DNA of 64,000 bases, taken from positions 4,712,001 through 4,776,000 of the forward strand of contig NZ_JAUSZD010000002.1 of NCBI RefSeq assembly GCF_030817275.1, in the 5' to 3' direction. The notes under the pieces are model-generated. The model was not told the DNA's origin. It did not search any database and saw only the letters and a list, made by a program, of their open reading frames with translations. The DNA comes from Paenibacillus sp. V4I7 (GTDB taxonomy: Bacteria; Bacillota; Bacilli; Paenibacillales; NBRC-103111). Positions 25,551 through 32,562 of this stretch are shown in pieces (the stretch's first letter is position 1; each line of letters begins with the position of its first letter). Both the position numbers and the translations under genes were made by a program.

Positions 25551-25652
25551 TTAATCCCTTTCCATTGAGAAAAGAACGATATTTCTCAACTTCTCATATT
25601 CTTCCTTCCACTTTTTAGCTTTACTTAAAAATTCATCATCCTTAGGATTCAT
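25551..25652 (-). pseudogene. N-terminal remnant of a YdeI/OmpD-associated family gene
   Basis: A 33-codon frame starts MNPKDDEFLSKAKKWKEE and continues YEKLRNIVL before diverging and stopping at SMERD. This closely follows the start of YdeI-family proteins as I remember them (about 195 residues). The family's next segment, around GLTEELKWG, is absent. It begins 1 base after the DinB stop codon. Too short to function as YdeI; best read as a truncated gene. Confidence 0.55.
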
Positions 25653-25653
25653 T

Positions 25654-26139
25654 CTATGAAATGGATAGCCCACGGCCGATCAAATTGGCAGAAACCGGCT
25701 TTTTGCCGATTTCACGCGCCCAAACTGACAGTTGCCCAATATGGTGTATTTCATGGGCGATTACATGACGCATGACTTCCCCCCATGTATAAGATGCGGT
25801 ACTACCATCTTGCCTTATGTCAGTAAAGATCTTTATTTCCAATTTCTCCTCCCAATTCAGTACAAATGGTCTTACTTCCTTTTGGAATTCGGCATCCAGC
25901 TTACGGATCATCTCCAGTGTATTGTAAGCTTCAAAGTTTTCTTGGAAATCTGGCTTCCCTTGCAAGGATCGAATCCAGCTCCACTCTACGTCAATGATAT
26001 GGAAAAGTGTACGCAAAATTCCCCCTGCCCCTCCGATTCGATCTCGAAGTAAGTCCTCCGGCGAAATCTCTTCACACCACCGATACCAATCTTCCCTGAC
26101 TTGCCAATTGTAATGGAACATGGTTTGCAATACATTCAC
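25654..26139 (-). CDS. DinB-family protein
   Basis: A 161-residue four-helix DinB/YfiT-type protein. The three metal-binding histidines are visible: LFHIID near residue 47 and the pair in HVIAHEIHHIG near residues 127-137. These proteins bind a divalent metal, and some are thiol-dependent transferases; the reaction is unknown here. The GTG start overlaps the TGA stop of the upstream copper-amine-oxidase-like gene by 3 bases, which suggests translational coupling. Confidence 0.8.
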   Translation of the reverse strand: MNVLQTMFHYNWQVREDWYRWCEEISPEDLLRDRIGGAGGILRTLFHIIDVEWSWIRSLQGKPDFQENFEAYNTLEMIRKLDAEFQKEVRPFVLNWEEKLEIKIFTDIRQDGSTASYTWGEVMRHVIAHEIHHIGQLSVWAREIGKKPVSANLIGRGLSIS

Positions 26140-26549
26140 TCCATTCTTATAGTAAGGAATTTATCCAAAAAACAACCATCAATACTCTGGCCTGTACCTA
26201 ATGCACTTATTACATCTTCTTCGGGTTGGAGTAACTTTACCCCACTAAAGGAGACTTCATCGAGGATTTTCAGGTCCAGTAAATACATGTCTTCGTAAGT
26301 TACAGATATGGTTCTTGGGTTCTCTAAATAATCAACTTTTGCTTCCATATTCTCAGAGAAAAAACGGATTGGAACGTAGGCTAAATTTTTATAATTTAAT
26401 ACTTCATACATTGGTCCAGATTCCGTTTGCTCACCATTAATAAAAATCTTTGAAGGAAACAAGTAAGCTTGGATTGTTTCAGAAGCACTAACAATCGTAC
26501 AGAATGATAATAATATTCCTGCAAAAAGCCCAATGGCATATTTTCTCAT
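26136..26549 (-). CDS. Exported protein with copper amine oxidase N-terminal (stalk) domain
   Basis: A 137-residue protein with a signal peptide (residues 1-24, ending IVSAS). Next is the pattern IFINGEQ ... NYKNLAYVPIRFFSENMEAKVDY, the hallmark of the short beta-rich domain named after the copper amine oxidase N-terminus. It is very common in exported Paenibacillus proteins and usually mediates wall or surface association. No catalytic domain follows. ATG at 26549 is chosen over a frame extension of 18 codons because it starts a proper signal peptide. It overlaps the start of the DinB gene. Confidence 0.78.
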   Translation of the reverse strand: MRKYAIGLFAGILLSFCTIVSASETIQAYLFPSKIFINGEQTESGPMYEVLNYKNLAYVPIRFFSENMEAKVDYLENPRTISVTYEDMYLLDLKILDEVSFSGVKLLQPEEDVISALGTGQSIDGCFLDKFLTIRME

Positions 26550-26581
26550 ATTTACAATCCTATCTGCTACTTTAATTAACA

Positions 26582-26638
26582 AAAGAGGAGCTACCGCGAA
26601 CAAGGCCCCTCAACTATAGTTTCCCGTTCGTGAATGAC
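26582..26638 (+). repeat. Hairpin-tail dispersed repeat, copy 4
   Basis: AAAGAGGAGCT and GGCCCCTC form an imperfect hairpin. The tail CAACTATAGTTTCCCGTTCG follows at 26610-26629. Confidence 0.55.
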
Positions 26639-26820
26639 TTGTGATACGGTTCAATGTATCATTGCAAAGGCGAAATTTTAGAACACAAATTTGAGTGCCC
26701 TGCGTTTGTTCCCTTCTTTTCCACTATAGGCATCACATCTTTTTTAACTACCTGACAGATATCCCTTACGGATTCTTGATGTGGACATATACTTAAGAAA
26801 ACCCGATGGAGAGGATGCAT

Positions 26821-27357
26821 GTGGTTATGAAATCAGACCGACTCACGATTATTATAGAAAAAGGTAAAAAACGCATGATCGCAAGAACGCCGATCACTGG
26901 AATTGACAAACTGGTGTTCGTCGTAAACCATCAATTTACCAACGCCCCCAACACGACGCAAATTGCAAGCGGTGCAGGCCGCAGCAGCGCTGCAGGCAAC
27001 AACGCCGCTATTAAATCCCCGAATACTCAACAGCAACAGAGCGTCGGGGCAGGAGGAAAAGCCAAGAACAAATGGTTGAAGGGCGCCAATGACGGACTTT
27101 ATCATGGTAATTCCCGGTTCGGAACGCGTCGTTGCGGCAAAGAAATTATCATTGTCCTTAATGATCAAATCGTCAAGCTTCCCAGAAATGCCGCTAACGC
27201 CTCGGCTACCCAGGTGGCAAGCGGCGGCGGAAGATACAGTACGAGCGGGACTAACTCTGCAATTGAAAGTCCAGGTACCAAACAGCAGCACGCTGTCGGT
27301 GGAGGCGGAACTGCTTTGAATAAATGGATTAGCAAGCACAGAAAGAAATCGAGGTAG
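26821..27357 (+). CDS. Basic low-complexity protein with an internal duplication, unknown function
   Basis: About 178 residues made of two similar halves. Each has a short hydrophobic beta-like stretch (KLVFVVNHQF; EIIIVLNDQIVKL) followed by a Gly/Ser/Ala/Gln-rich unit. Unit 1 reads TTQIASGAGR ... NNAAIKSPNTQQQQ ... NKW; unit 2 reads ATQVASGGGR ... TNSAIESPGTKQQH ... NKW. The C-terminus is KHRKKSR. There is no signal peptide or membrane segment. Composition recalls spore-coat or exosporium proteins that assemble through repeats, but no family is recognised. The start is ambiguous: GTG at 26821 is 6 bases and ATG at 26827 is 12 bases after GGAGAGG; ATG at 26806 precedes that site. Confidence 0.65.
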   Translation: MVMKSDRLTIIIEKGKKRMIARTPITGIDKLVFVVNHQFTNAPNTTQIASGAGRSSAAGNNAAIKSPNTQQQQSVGAGGKAKNKWLKGANDGLYHGNSRFGTRRCGKEIIIVLNDQIVKLPRNAANASATQVASGGGRYSTSGTNSAIESPGTKQQHAVGGGGTALNKWISKHRKKSR

Positions 27358-27493
27358 TGAAAAGCCCACATGTTTGTGAAAGTAGTTGCAGATAACTTGA
27401 ATCTCTGCGAAGGTGTAAATCTACCTAACACAATTCAAATCAAAATCATACCATAAATTGGTTCATTTATTAGGCAGGGTTTTAAATAAAGGT

Positions 27494-27536
27494 AAAGTGA
27501 AACGTTGGGCAAGTTGCCTGACGCTTCACTTTTTTT
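27494..27536 (+). terminator. Terminator after the repeat protein gene
   Basis: AAAGTGAA / TTCACTTT arms enclose an inner CGT/ACG and GGGCAA/TTGCCT pairing, followed by a run of T. Confidence 0.8.
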
Positions 27537-27539
27537 GAT

Positions 27540-27779
27540 TCAATTCACTTCGGCAATTACGACTTTGAGAACGAGCTTCCACGAACGGATCACTCCTTTA
27601 CCGATATCGGTTGTTCCCGATATACGGTAGACCCCTTCAGTGACGAAATTGCGGTTGGGCGATCCAATGGAATCGCAGTACCTATCTGTAATGAAACCAT
27701 CATCGATTTTGAGAATGTCGTTAGATATAGCTTGTAGCCGATACTCGTCGATTCTTTCAGAAATTCCTAGTAATCCCAT
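27540..27779 (-). CDS. Small protein of unknown function
   Basis: A 79-residue frame beginning MGLLGISERIDEYRLQ. ATG at 27779 has GAGGGG 8 bases upstream; a GTG at 27788 overlaps that ribosome site and is rejected. The protein is soluble, of mixed composition, with a short beta-rich C-terminus (SWKLVLKVVIAEVN). No family is recognised. It shares a hairpin terminator with the convergent repeat-protein gene; its good ribosome site argues it is real. Confidence 0.6.
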   Translation of the reverse strand: MGLLGISERIDEYRLQAISNDILKIDDGFITDRYCDSIGSPNRNFVTEGVYRISGTTDIGKGVIRSWKLVLKVVIAEVN

Positions 27780-27860
27780 ACGACTCACCCCTCGTACTCT
27801 TCTTTCATTAGGAAAATTCAGGAAATAAATACCTCTGATATTTATTCGCGCTACATTTAC

Positions 27861-27915
27861 AAAAAAAGGAGCCGCGGCTAAGCGAACTCCTCCACTATAG
27901 TTTCTCGTAGTTCAA
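27861..27915 (+). repeat. Hairpin-tail dispersed repeat, copy 5
   Basis: AAAAAAAGGAG and CTCCT flank a loop containing the self-complementary CCGCGG. The tail CCACTATAGTTTCTCGTAG follows. Confidence 0.55.
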
Positions 27916-28008
27916 CACTTTTTGTAACAATATGGTGGATATTCTGAATGATATCGGCAGTGTAACACTGCGTTTATGTTATACGCATTCAGTCCCCTTA
28001 AAGGAACG

Positions 28009-29442
28009 TCAATGCATCGAATTCATCGTCGCATGCTTAACGATGACGCGGCGGATGAAGAACGCCACGGCTAGCCCGATGATTGTCACAATCATCGCGA
28101 ACATGAACACGTTCTGGGAACCGATCATCATGGCTTTAGCCATCTCGACCGGTTCACTCGGCACTGGAGAGCTGATCAAATATTTCTCCATGCCACTTGT
28201 AAGGATGCTGATTGCGATTGCCGTACCGATCGCACCTGCGACCTGTTGCAGCGTGTTCATGACTGCCGTTCCGTGTGGGTAAAGTTCCGGCGGCAGTTGG
28301 TTAAGTCCGTTTGTCTGCGCCGGCATCCATACCATGGAGATACCAATCATGAGACCAATATGCAAGGCCACGATAAAGGCTATAGAAGATGCAACTGATA
28401 TACTGGAAAAAAACCATAACATCACCGCTACGATGACGAGGCCGGGGATTACGAGCCACTTTGGCCCATACTTATCAAATAAGAGTCCCATACGTGGCGA
28501 CAAGATACCATTCAACGCGCTGCCAGGCAGCAGCATGAGCCCGGTAGCGAACGCGGATAGTTTCATCCCGTTCTGCAGATACATCGGTAAAATAATCATA
28601 CTCGATAAGATGATCATCATACACGACAGCACAAGAAGCAGCCCCACGATAAACATAGGGTACTTGAAGACGTGTAAGTTCATCATCGGCTCGCGCATTA
28701 ACATCTGGCGCAGTGTGAACAATACAAGCGCGATAAGTCCGATGACGATCGATGAGAGCACGATCGCGCTAGTCCAGCCTCCCTCCCCTTCGCCTGCCTT
28801 ACTGAAGCCAAAGACTACGCCGCCGAAGCCTATTGTTGACAAAATAATGGACAATGGATCAATGCGCGGTCTCGTGACCTCGGTGACGTTTTCCAGGTAT
28901 TTCAATCCTATCAATAGCCCTATGACCAAAAATGGAAGAGACAGCCAGAAAATGTAATGCCATGTTAAATATTCGATTAAAATACCCGCCACAGTAGGGC
29001 CAGTCGCCGGTGCGAACATGATAACTAGACCAACGAAGCCCATCGCTGCCCCACGCTGCTCCGGAGGGTAAACTACGAGAATCGTATTAAACATGAGCGG
29101 AATCAATAAACCCATGCCGGCTGCCTGCAGAACGCGAGCGACCATCAGCATTTCGAAATTGAGTGCAAGCGCTGCAATCAATGTCCCAACGATCGAGCTT
29201 GCAAGCGAAACAATGAAAAGCTGCCTAGTTGTCAACCATTGTAGCAGTAAACCTGTCATCGGCATCAGAATACCGAGAGTCAGCAAAAAACCTGTCGTTA
29301 ACCACTGTGCAGTCGCGGCCGAAATCTGGAACACGTCCATTAAATTACTAATTGCTATGTTGAGTGCCGTCTCACTGAACATGCCTACGAAGCCGCAAAT
29401 GAGCAGAGACGCCATTATAGCCCGCGTATTATATTGCTTCAT
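28009..29442 (-). CDS. DHA2-type MFS multidrug efflux transporter (EmrB/QacA family)
   Basis: A 477-residue transporter with about 14 hydrophobic segments. Signatures include TALNIAISNLMDVF near residue 25, WLTTGFLLTLGILMPMTGLL near 47-66, and FAPATGPTVAGIL near 142, which is motif C of the drug:H+ antiporter 2 family. It should export cationic drugs or antibiotics; the specific drug is unknown. ATG at 29442 has GGAGAGGGAAG upstream. No TetR or MarR regulator gene is adjacent. Confidence 0.86.
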   Translation of the reverse strand: MKQYNTRAIMASLLICGFVGMFSETALNIAISNLMDVFQISAATAQWLTTGFLLTLGILMPMTGLLLQWLTTRQLFIVSLASSIVGTLIAALALNFEMLMVARVLQAAGMGLLIPLMFNTILVVYPPEQRGAAMGFVGLVIMFAPATGPTVAGILIEYLTWHYIFWLSLPFLVIGLLIGLKYLENVTEVTRPRIDPLSIILSTIGFGGVVFGFSKAGEGEGGWTSAIVLSSIVIGLIALVLFTLRQMLMREPMMNLHVFKYPMFIVGLLLVLSCMMIILSSMIILPMYLQNGMKLSAFATGLMLLPGSALNGILSPRMGLLFDKYGPKWLVIPGLVIVAVMLWFFSSISVASSIAFIVALHIGLMIGISMVWMPAQTNGLNQLPPELYPHGTAVMNTLQQVAGAIGTAIAISILTSGMEKYLISSPVPSEPVEMAKAMMIGSQNVFMFAMIVTIIGLAVAFFIRRVIVKHATMNSMH

Positions 29443-29662
29443 ATGATTTTCACTTCCCTCTCCTGAAAACTACTTTGAATAGTTCTCTATCTATTCGGTT
29501 CCGCTATAAAATACAACAGAGTTGGCACTTATACAAGTCCAAAAACAAATTAAACAATTTTTTACTTCTCAGTTCTACAAAAAAACACCTTAAAGCACCG
29601 ATAAGCTACGATATCGTAGCATGGAACTTAAAGGTGTTCAGATTACCAAAGGGCTTGCTTCG
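29443..29662. other. Intergenic stretch upstream of the efflux gene
   Basis: About 220 bases without a credible gene. A plus-strand open frame at 29475-29726 has no ribosome site and crosses into the antisense of the kinase remnant. The promoter of the efflux gene must lie here, but no clear hexamer pair was identified. Confidence 0.4.
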
Positions 29663-29893
29663 TCAACCTCTGCTCAAAAATGACAAGTCTAAAGAGGTAT
29701 CTGAGGGACTTGTTAAAGTGAAATAGAAACAAACCCCATACGTTGTATTTTCAACACCAAACCAACTTCCATGCATCTCAAGTATATTCTTTACGATGGA
29801 TAAGCCGAGTCCGGTTCCCCCTGTTTTTCGATCTCGAGATTTTTCTACCCTGTAAAATCGATCCCAGATTAATTTTAGATCGTCATTTTCCGC
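29663..29893 (-). pseudogene. C-terminal remnant of a sensor histidine kinase
   Basis: One frame encodes LIWDRFYRVEKSRDRK, GGTGLGLSIVKNILEMHG and then a FYFTL-type end. These are the F and G2 boxes and the final strands of a HATPase domain. An in-frame TGA lies just upstream, at 29894-29896, and no H box, N box or G1 box precedes it; there is no start codon with a ribosome site. Only about 76 codons remain of a protein that normally exceeds 350. No response regulator is adjacent. Confidence 0.78.
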
Positions 29894-29940
29894 TCAAAGA
29901 ATAAAGCACGTTTTTCCATTCGTGATTCGAGGTGTGTCGA

Positions 29941-30888
29941 TTAAACAATGATATACCGAAAGTTTTCAATATACGATTCTTTCTTTTGCTCCATTCGTCG
30001 TAAATGGTCATAAAAACTATGGGGAAATTTAAATACGTGTCCGTAATCCCAATCATTCTCGCTATAGTCCTTTTCCCAAAACTTAATCTCTATCGGCAGC
30101 ACGTTCGCCCGTTTCGCCGGTTGCAAAGGCAGTTGATCAACAGGTGAAACCAATTTGATTGAATCTCCAGGTTTAACGTTACGGCTGTTGCGCAGAACTT
30201 TAATCAGCTTCATTATAGGCGGTAATCCTCTTTCGAAAAAGGAGATATGGCCTAGGTCAAACAAGATGTTTAACGCATGTGAAAAAGTCAGCATATGACC
30301 AATCAAATCATGATGAGATTCTGCGCGATAAATGACGGGAAACTCGGCCAATTGTTTCAGCACAAATGTTGAAAGCTCATTGGGATTCGATATGGCCGGA
30401 AAACCATCTTCGTCTGTAATCTCCATCCTTTTCACTTCGGATGCAGAGAACCCTATCCATGACCGTCCCGGAATCGTCCTCTCAAACGCGCGTATGAGAT
30501 CAGTTATTCCTGAGATATCCTCAGTACTTCCCCAGCCTTTGAGTTCATGGATGGCCAACAAACTCGCTGCGCTGTATATCACATTATGACCGACCCAATG
30601 TAGCTGATCGATCGTTTTATCAAGTGCCTCAAGTATAGCATTTACGGCTGTTTGCTCGCCACAACCGGAACGGCGTTGAACGCCGTTCGTCCCATGAATC
30701 ATTTTTACCATCGCTTCTGCCTGCGAAATTACCAGTCGAGTCAGTTCTTGACTCAGATTATTTGATCTAACGAAAAAATAACTGCTGATAGCGGCAGCAC
30801 CAAAGTGAGCCTGCCAAATGTCACCTGTTTCTTTTTTGCATGAAGAGATGATCGCTAACCCGTCCCTCAAAATGGATTGATTCAACAT
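29941..30888 (-). CDS. Soluble helical protein of unknown function
   Basis: A 315-residue protein without signal peptide. It appears almost wholly alpha-helical, with repeated His/Trp-containing segments (IWQAHFGAAAISSYFF near 25, QLHWVGHNVIYSAASLLAIHEL near 96, HHDLIGHMLTFSHALNILFDLGH near 195, the last quoted as a span). Several histidines might bind metal or heme, which is speculation. ATG at 30888 follows AGGGGGGGG by 5 bases. It is a single gene with nearby genes unrelated in role. No family is recognised. Confidence 0.7.
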   Translation of the reverse strand: MLNQSILRDGLAIISSCKKETGDIWQAHFGAAAISSYFFVRSNNLSQELTRLVISQAEAMVKMIHGTNGVQRRSGCGEQTAVNAILEALDKTIDQLHWVGHNVIYSAASLLAIHELKGWGSTEDISGITDLIRAFERTIPGRSWIGFSASEVKRMEITDEDGFPAISNPNELSTFVLKQLAEFPVIYRAESHHDLIGHMLTFSHALNILFDLGHISFFERGLPPIMKLIKVLRNSRNVKPGDSIKLVSPVDQLPLQPAKRANVLPIEIKFWEKDYSENDWDYGHVFKFPHSFYDHLRRMEQKKESYIENFRYIIV

Positions 30889-30988
30889 AATATCCCCCCC
30901 CCTATTTCACAAATTCTGCTTCGTTTATTTACACCAAATATTCGCGAGATCATTTCGACTATCCTGCCCGTTAAGGGCGTACATAGCA

Positions 30989-31016
30989 AAGCGCATGCCA
31001 ATGTTGGCATGCGCTT
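30989..31016 (-). terminator. Terminator after the SRPBCC gene
   Basis: Perfect 13-bp hairpin AAGCGCATGCCAA / TTGGCATGCGCTT with a 2-base formal loop, 20 bases beyond the stop. The T-tract is short. Confidence 0.7.
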
Positions 31017-31035
31017 CTAGGGCTGCTAAAGTTTT

Positions 31036-31470
31036 TTATTCTTCTTTAGCCGTTTCCACATATTTTTTGAAATTATCTAAAATCGCCTGCCATCCGGCTT
31101 GCTGCATCTCGATGGCGTTGGTCTCTTCCGCTTCGAACGATTCTATAATTTTCGTGTCGTTGTCTTGGCCAATAAAAGTGATCTTCACTTTTCTACCGTC
31201 GCCAAGCGAATAGGAGATGCTCTCGTTCATGCTCACCTCGTCGTATACACCGCCGAAATCAAATCCCATGCTGCCGTCCTTGGCTTCCATTCTCGAGACG
31301 AATTTACCGCCGGCCCTCAGATCATTCTCGGCGAATGGAGTATGCCAGTCATCCGAAGCCTTATTCCATAGCATAATATGCTTCGGCTCCGTCCAATATT
31401 TCCACACGCTTTCGACGGGAGAATGAACAATTGTTTCTACCGTAATCGTTGCCTGATTACTTGTTCCCAT
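31036..31470 (-). CDS. SRPBCC (AHSA1-type) domain protein
   Basis: A 144-residue START-like/AHSA1 protein. VETIVHSPVESVWKYWTEP near residue 10, HIMLWNKASDDWHTP, and the final AGWQAILDNFKKYVE helix are diagnostic. The helix-grip fold binds hydrophobic ligands; the ligand is unknown. Start at 31470 (MGTSNQ) has AGGAGG 7 bases upstream; the frame continues 17 codons further without a ribosome site. Confidence 0.85.
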   Translation of the reverse strand: MGTSNQATITVETIVHSPVESVWKYWTEPKHIMLWNKASDDWHTPFAENDLRAGGKFVSRMEAKDGSMGFDFGGVYDEVSMNESISYSLGDGRKVKITFIGQDNDTKIIESFEAEETNAIEMQQAGWQAILDNFKKYVETAKEE

Positions 31471-31612
31471 TATATAACCTCCTGAGATGAATCTATTATT
31501 CTCAAATATTACCATAATCATTTACTGCTGTCGATATGTTTGAAGTGCCATGACTCTAAAAGTTTCTTCGAAAATTAAACTGGTATTCTCTGAACTGCGA
31601 TCCTGAAGCTCA

Positions 31613-31685
31613 ACACAAAGGCAGCCGATCGTCTGGTCGGCTGCCTTTGTGTCTTTATTCAGCTGTCGTTCACCGTTAGTGCATC
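31613..31685 (+). repeat. Hairpin-tail dispersed repeat, copy 6
   Basis: Perfect 16-bp stem ACACAAAGGCAGCCGA with its complement (31613-31652), then the tail GTCGTTCACCGTTAGTG. The stem could also terminate the CDGSH gene transcribed from the right. Confidence 0.65.
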
Positions 31686-31767
31686 CACGGGCAGCTAGTA
31701 ATCAACTGGGCGTGGTCTAAACCCGTTTAAACCTTTCATGCTAGACCGGGTTGTCGCTTGCCACGAT

Positions 31768-31983
31768 TTACTCCTTCTTTGCTCTCGGTGTGCTTTCGAA
31801 GCCGATCGACTTGTGCGTGCCGTCGCAGAACGGCTTGTTGCCCGATCCTCCGCACCGGCACAACGAGAACGATTCTTTGTGCTCGAACGGGTTACCTTCT
31901 GCGTCCACCAGCTCGACCGGCCCGGTCACCCGAAGCGATCCATTGTCATTCACTTTAATTGTCACTTTGTTTTCGTCTGCCAT
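31768..31983 (-). CDS. CDGSH iron-sulfur domain protein
   Basis: A 71-residue protein with the complete 2Fe-2S ligand set: Cys42, Cys44, Cys53 and His57, spread over CRCGGSGNKPFCDGTH. This three-Cys, one-His motif defines the mitoNEET-like family. Bacterial single-domain forms are small electron-transfer or cluster-carrier proteins. ATG at 31983 has AGGAGG 7 bases upstream. Its physiological partner is not evident. Confidence 0.9.
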   Translation of the reverse strand: MADENKVTIKVNDNGSLRVTGPVELVDAEGNPFEHKESFSLCRCGGSGNKPFCDGTHKSIGFESTPRAKKE

Positions 31984-32156
31984 TACTTTGCCTCCTATGT
32001 ACGATAGTTAATATACAAGTATATCCAGCAATCACCAGAAAAAGACGAGCCAATCGTTCACTATGGCAGATCGACACAACAATCCTGCACTTTACTTCAA
32101 TGAAATCAAATAAAGAGCAAAGTTTAAGGGTAGCTTTTTTATGATAAGAACAACGA

Positions 32157-32200
32157 GAAAAAACGGCCAGTGTTCGCATCTATTTCGCGATAGGGCCGTC
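32157..32200 (-). terminator. Terminator after the YjcZ-like gene
   Basis: ACGGCC / GGCCGT arms with further inner CGC/GCG pairing, followed on the minus strand by TTTTTTC. Confidence 0.65.
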
Positions 32201-32232
32201 TTGTTTTCAAGATATATTTTTATGTTGTTGGA

Positions 32233-32352
32233 TTAAATTGCAAAAGCTGATGTGATGATTACCAAAAGAATAAAAAGAACCAAAATAAATGCTACGTTTT
32301 TGCCCATACCATAACCTTCACCACAACCTACACCATAACCTACTGCTCCCAT
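32233..32352 (-). CDS. YjcZ-family sporulation protein
   Basis: A 39-residue peptide beginning MGAVGYGVGCGEGYGMG and ending in one hydrophobic helix (VAFILVLFILLVIITSA). A Gly/Tyr/Cys-rich head plus a single C-terminal membrane helix defines the YjcZ group of small sporulation-linked membrane proteins in Bacillaceae and Paenibacillaceae. ATG at 32352 has a GAAGGGAATGAG region 6-10 bases upstream, and a terminator follows the stop. It probably acts in the forespore or mother-cell membrane; the function is unknown. Confidence 0.82.
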   Translation of the reverse strand: MGAVGYGVGCGEGYGMGKNVAFILVLFILLVIITSAFAI

Positions 32353-32502
32353 GTCTACTCATTCCCTTCAGTGATTTTTTCACTACGGTATAAATATATG
32401 TTCGGTACATAGTGCTTGCTTGGACGTATACCATTGTGAGGCAAATGCTGAGGAAACGCGTAAACGTAATGTTCGGTATTTCTTCCCCCAATGCGGCCGC
32501 GC

Positions 32503-32544
32503 AAAAACACCGTACAGCGGGGAGGCGATCCCGGCCGTACGGTG
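32503..32544 (-). terminator. Terminator of the phosphoesterase gene
   Basis: CACCGTAC / GTACGGTG arms with a GC-rich inner part, followed on the minus strand by TTTTTG. It lies 18 bases beyond the stop. Confidence 0.8.
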
Positions 32545-32562
32545 CCTTGACGATCGAGGGGC

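Noticed and set aside
26833..27369. 178-codon minus-strand frame
   Set aside because: Antisense to the repeat protein; its apparent length is due to biased composition. The plus strand has ribosome site and terminator.
29475..29726. 83-codon plus-strand frame upstream of the efflux gene
   Set aside because: No ribosome site, partly antisense to the kinase remnant, no recognisable protein features.
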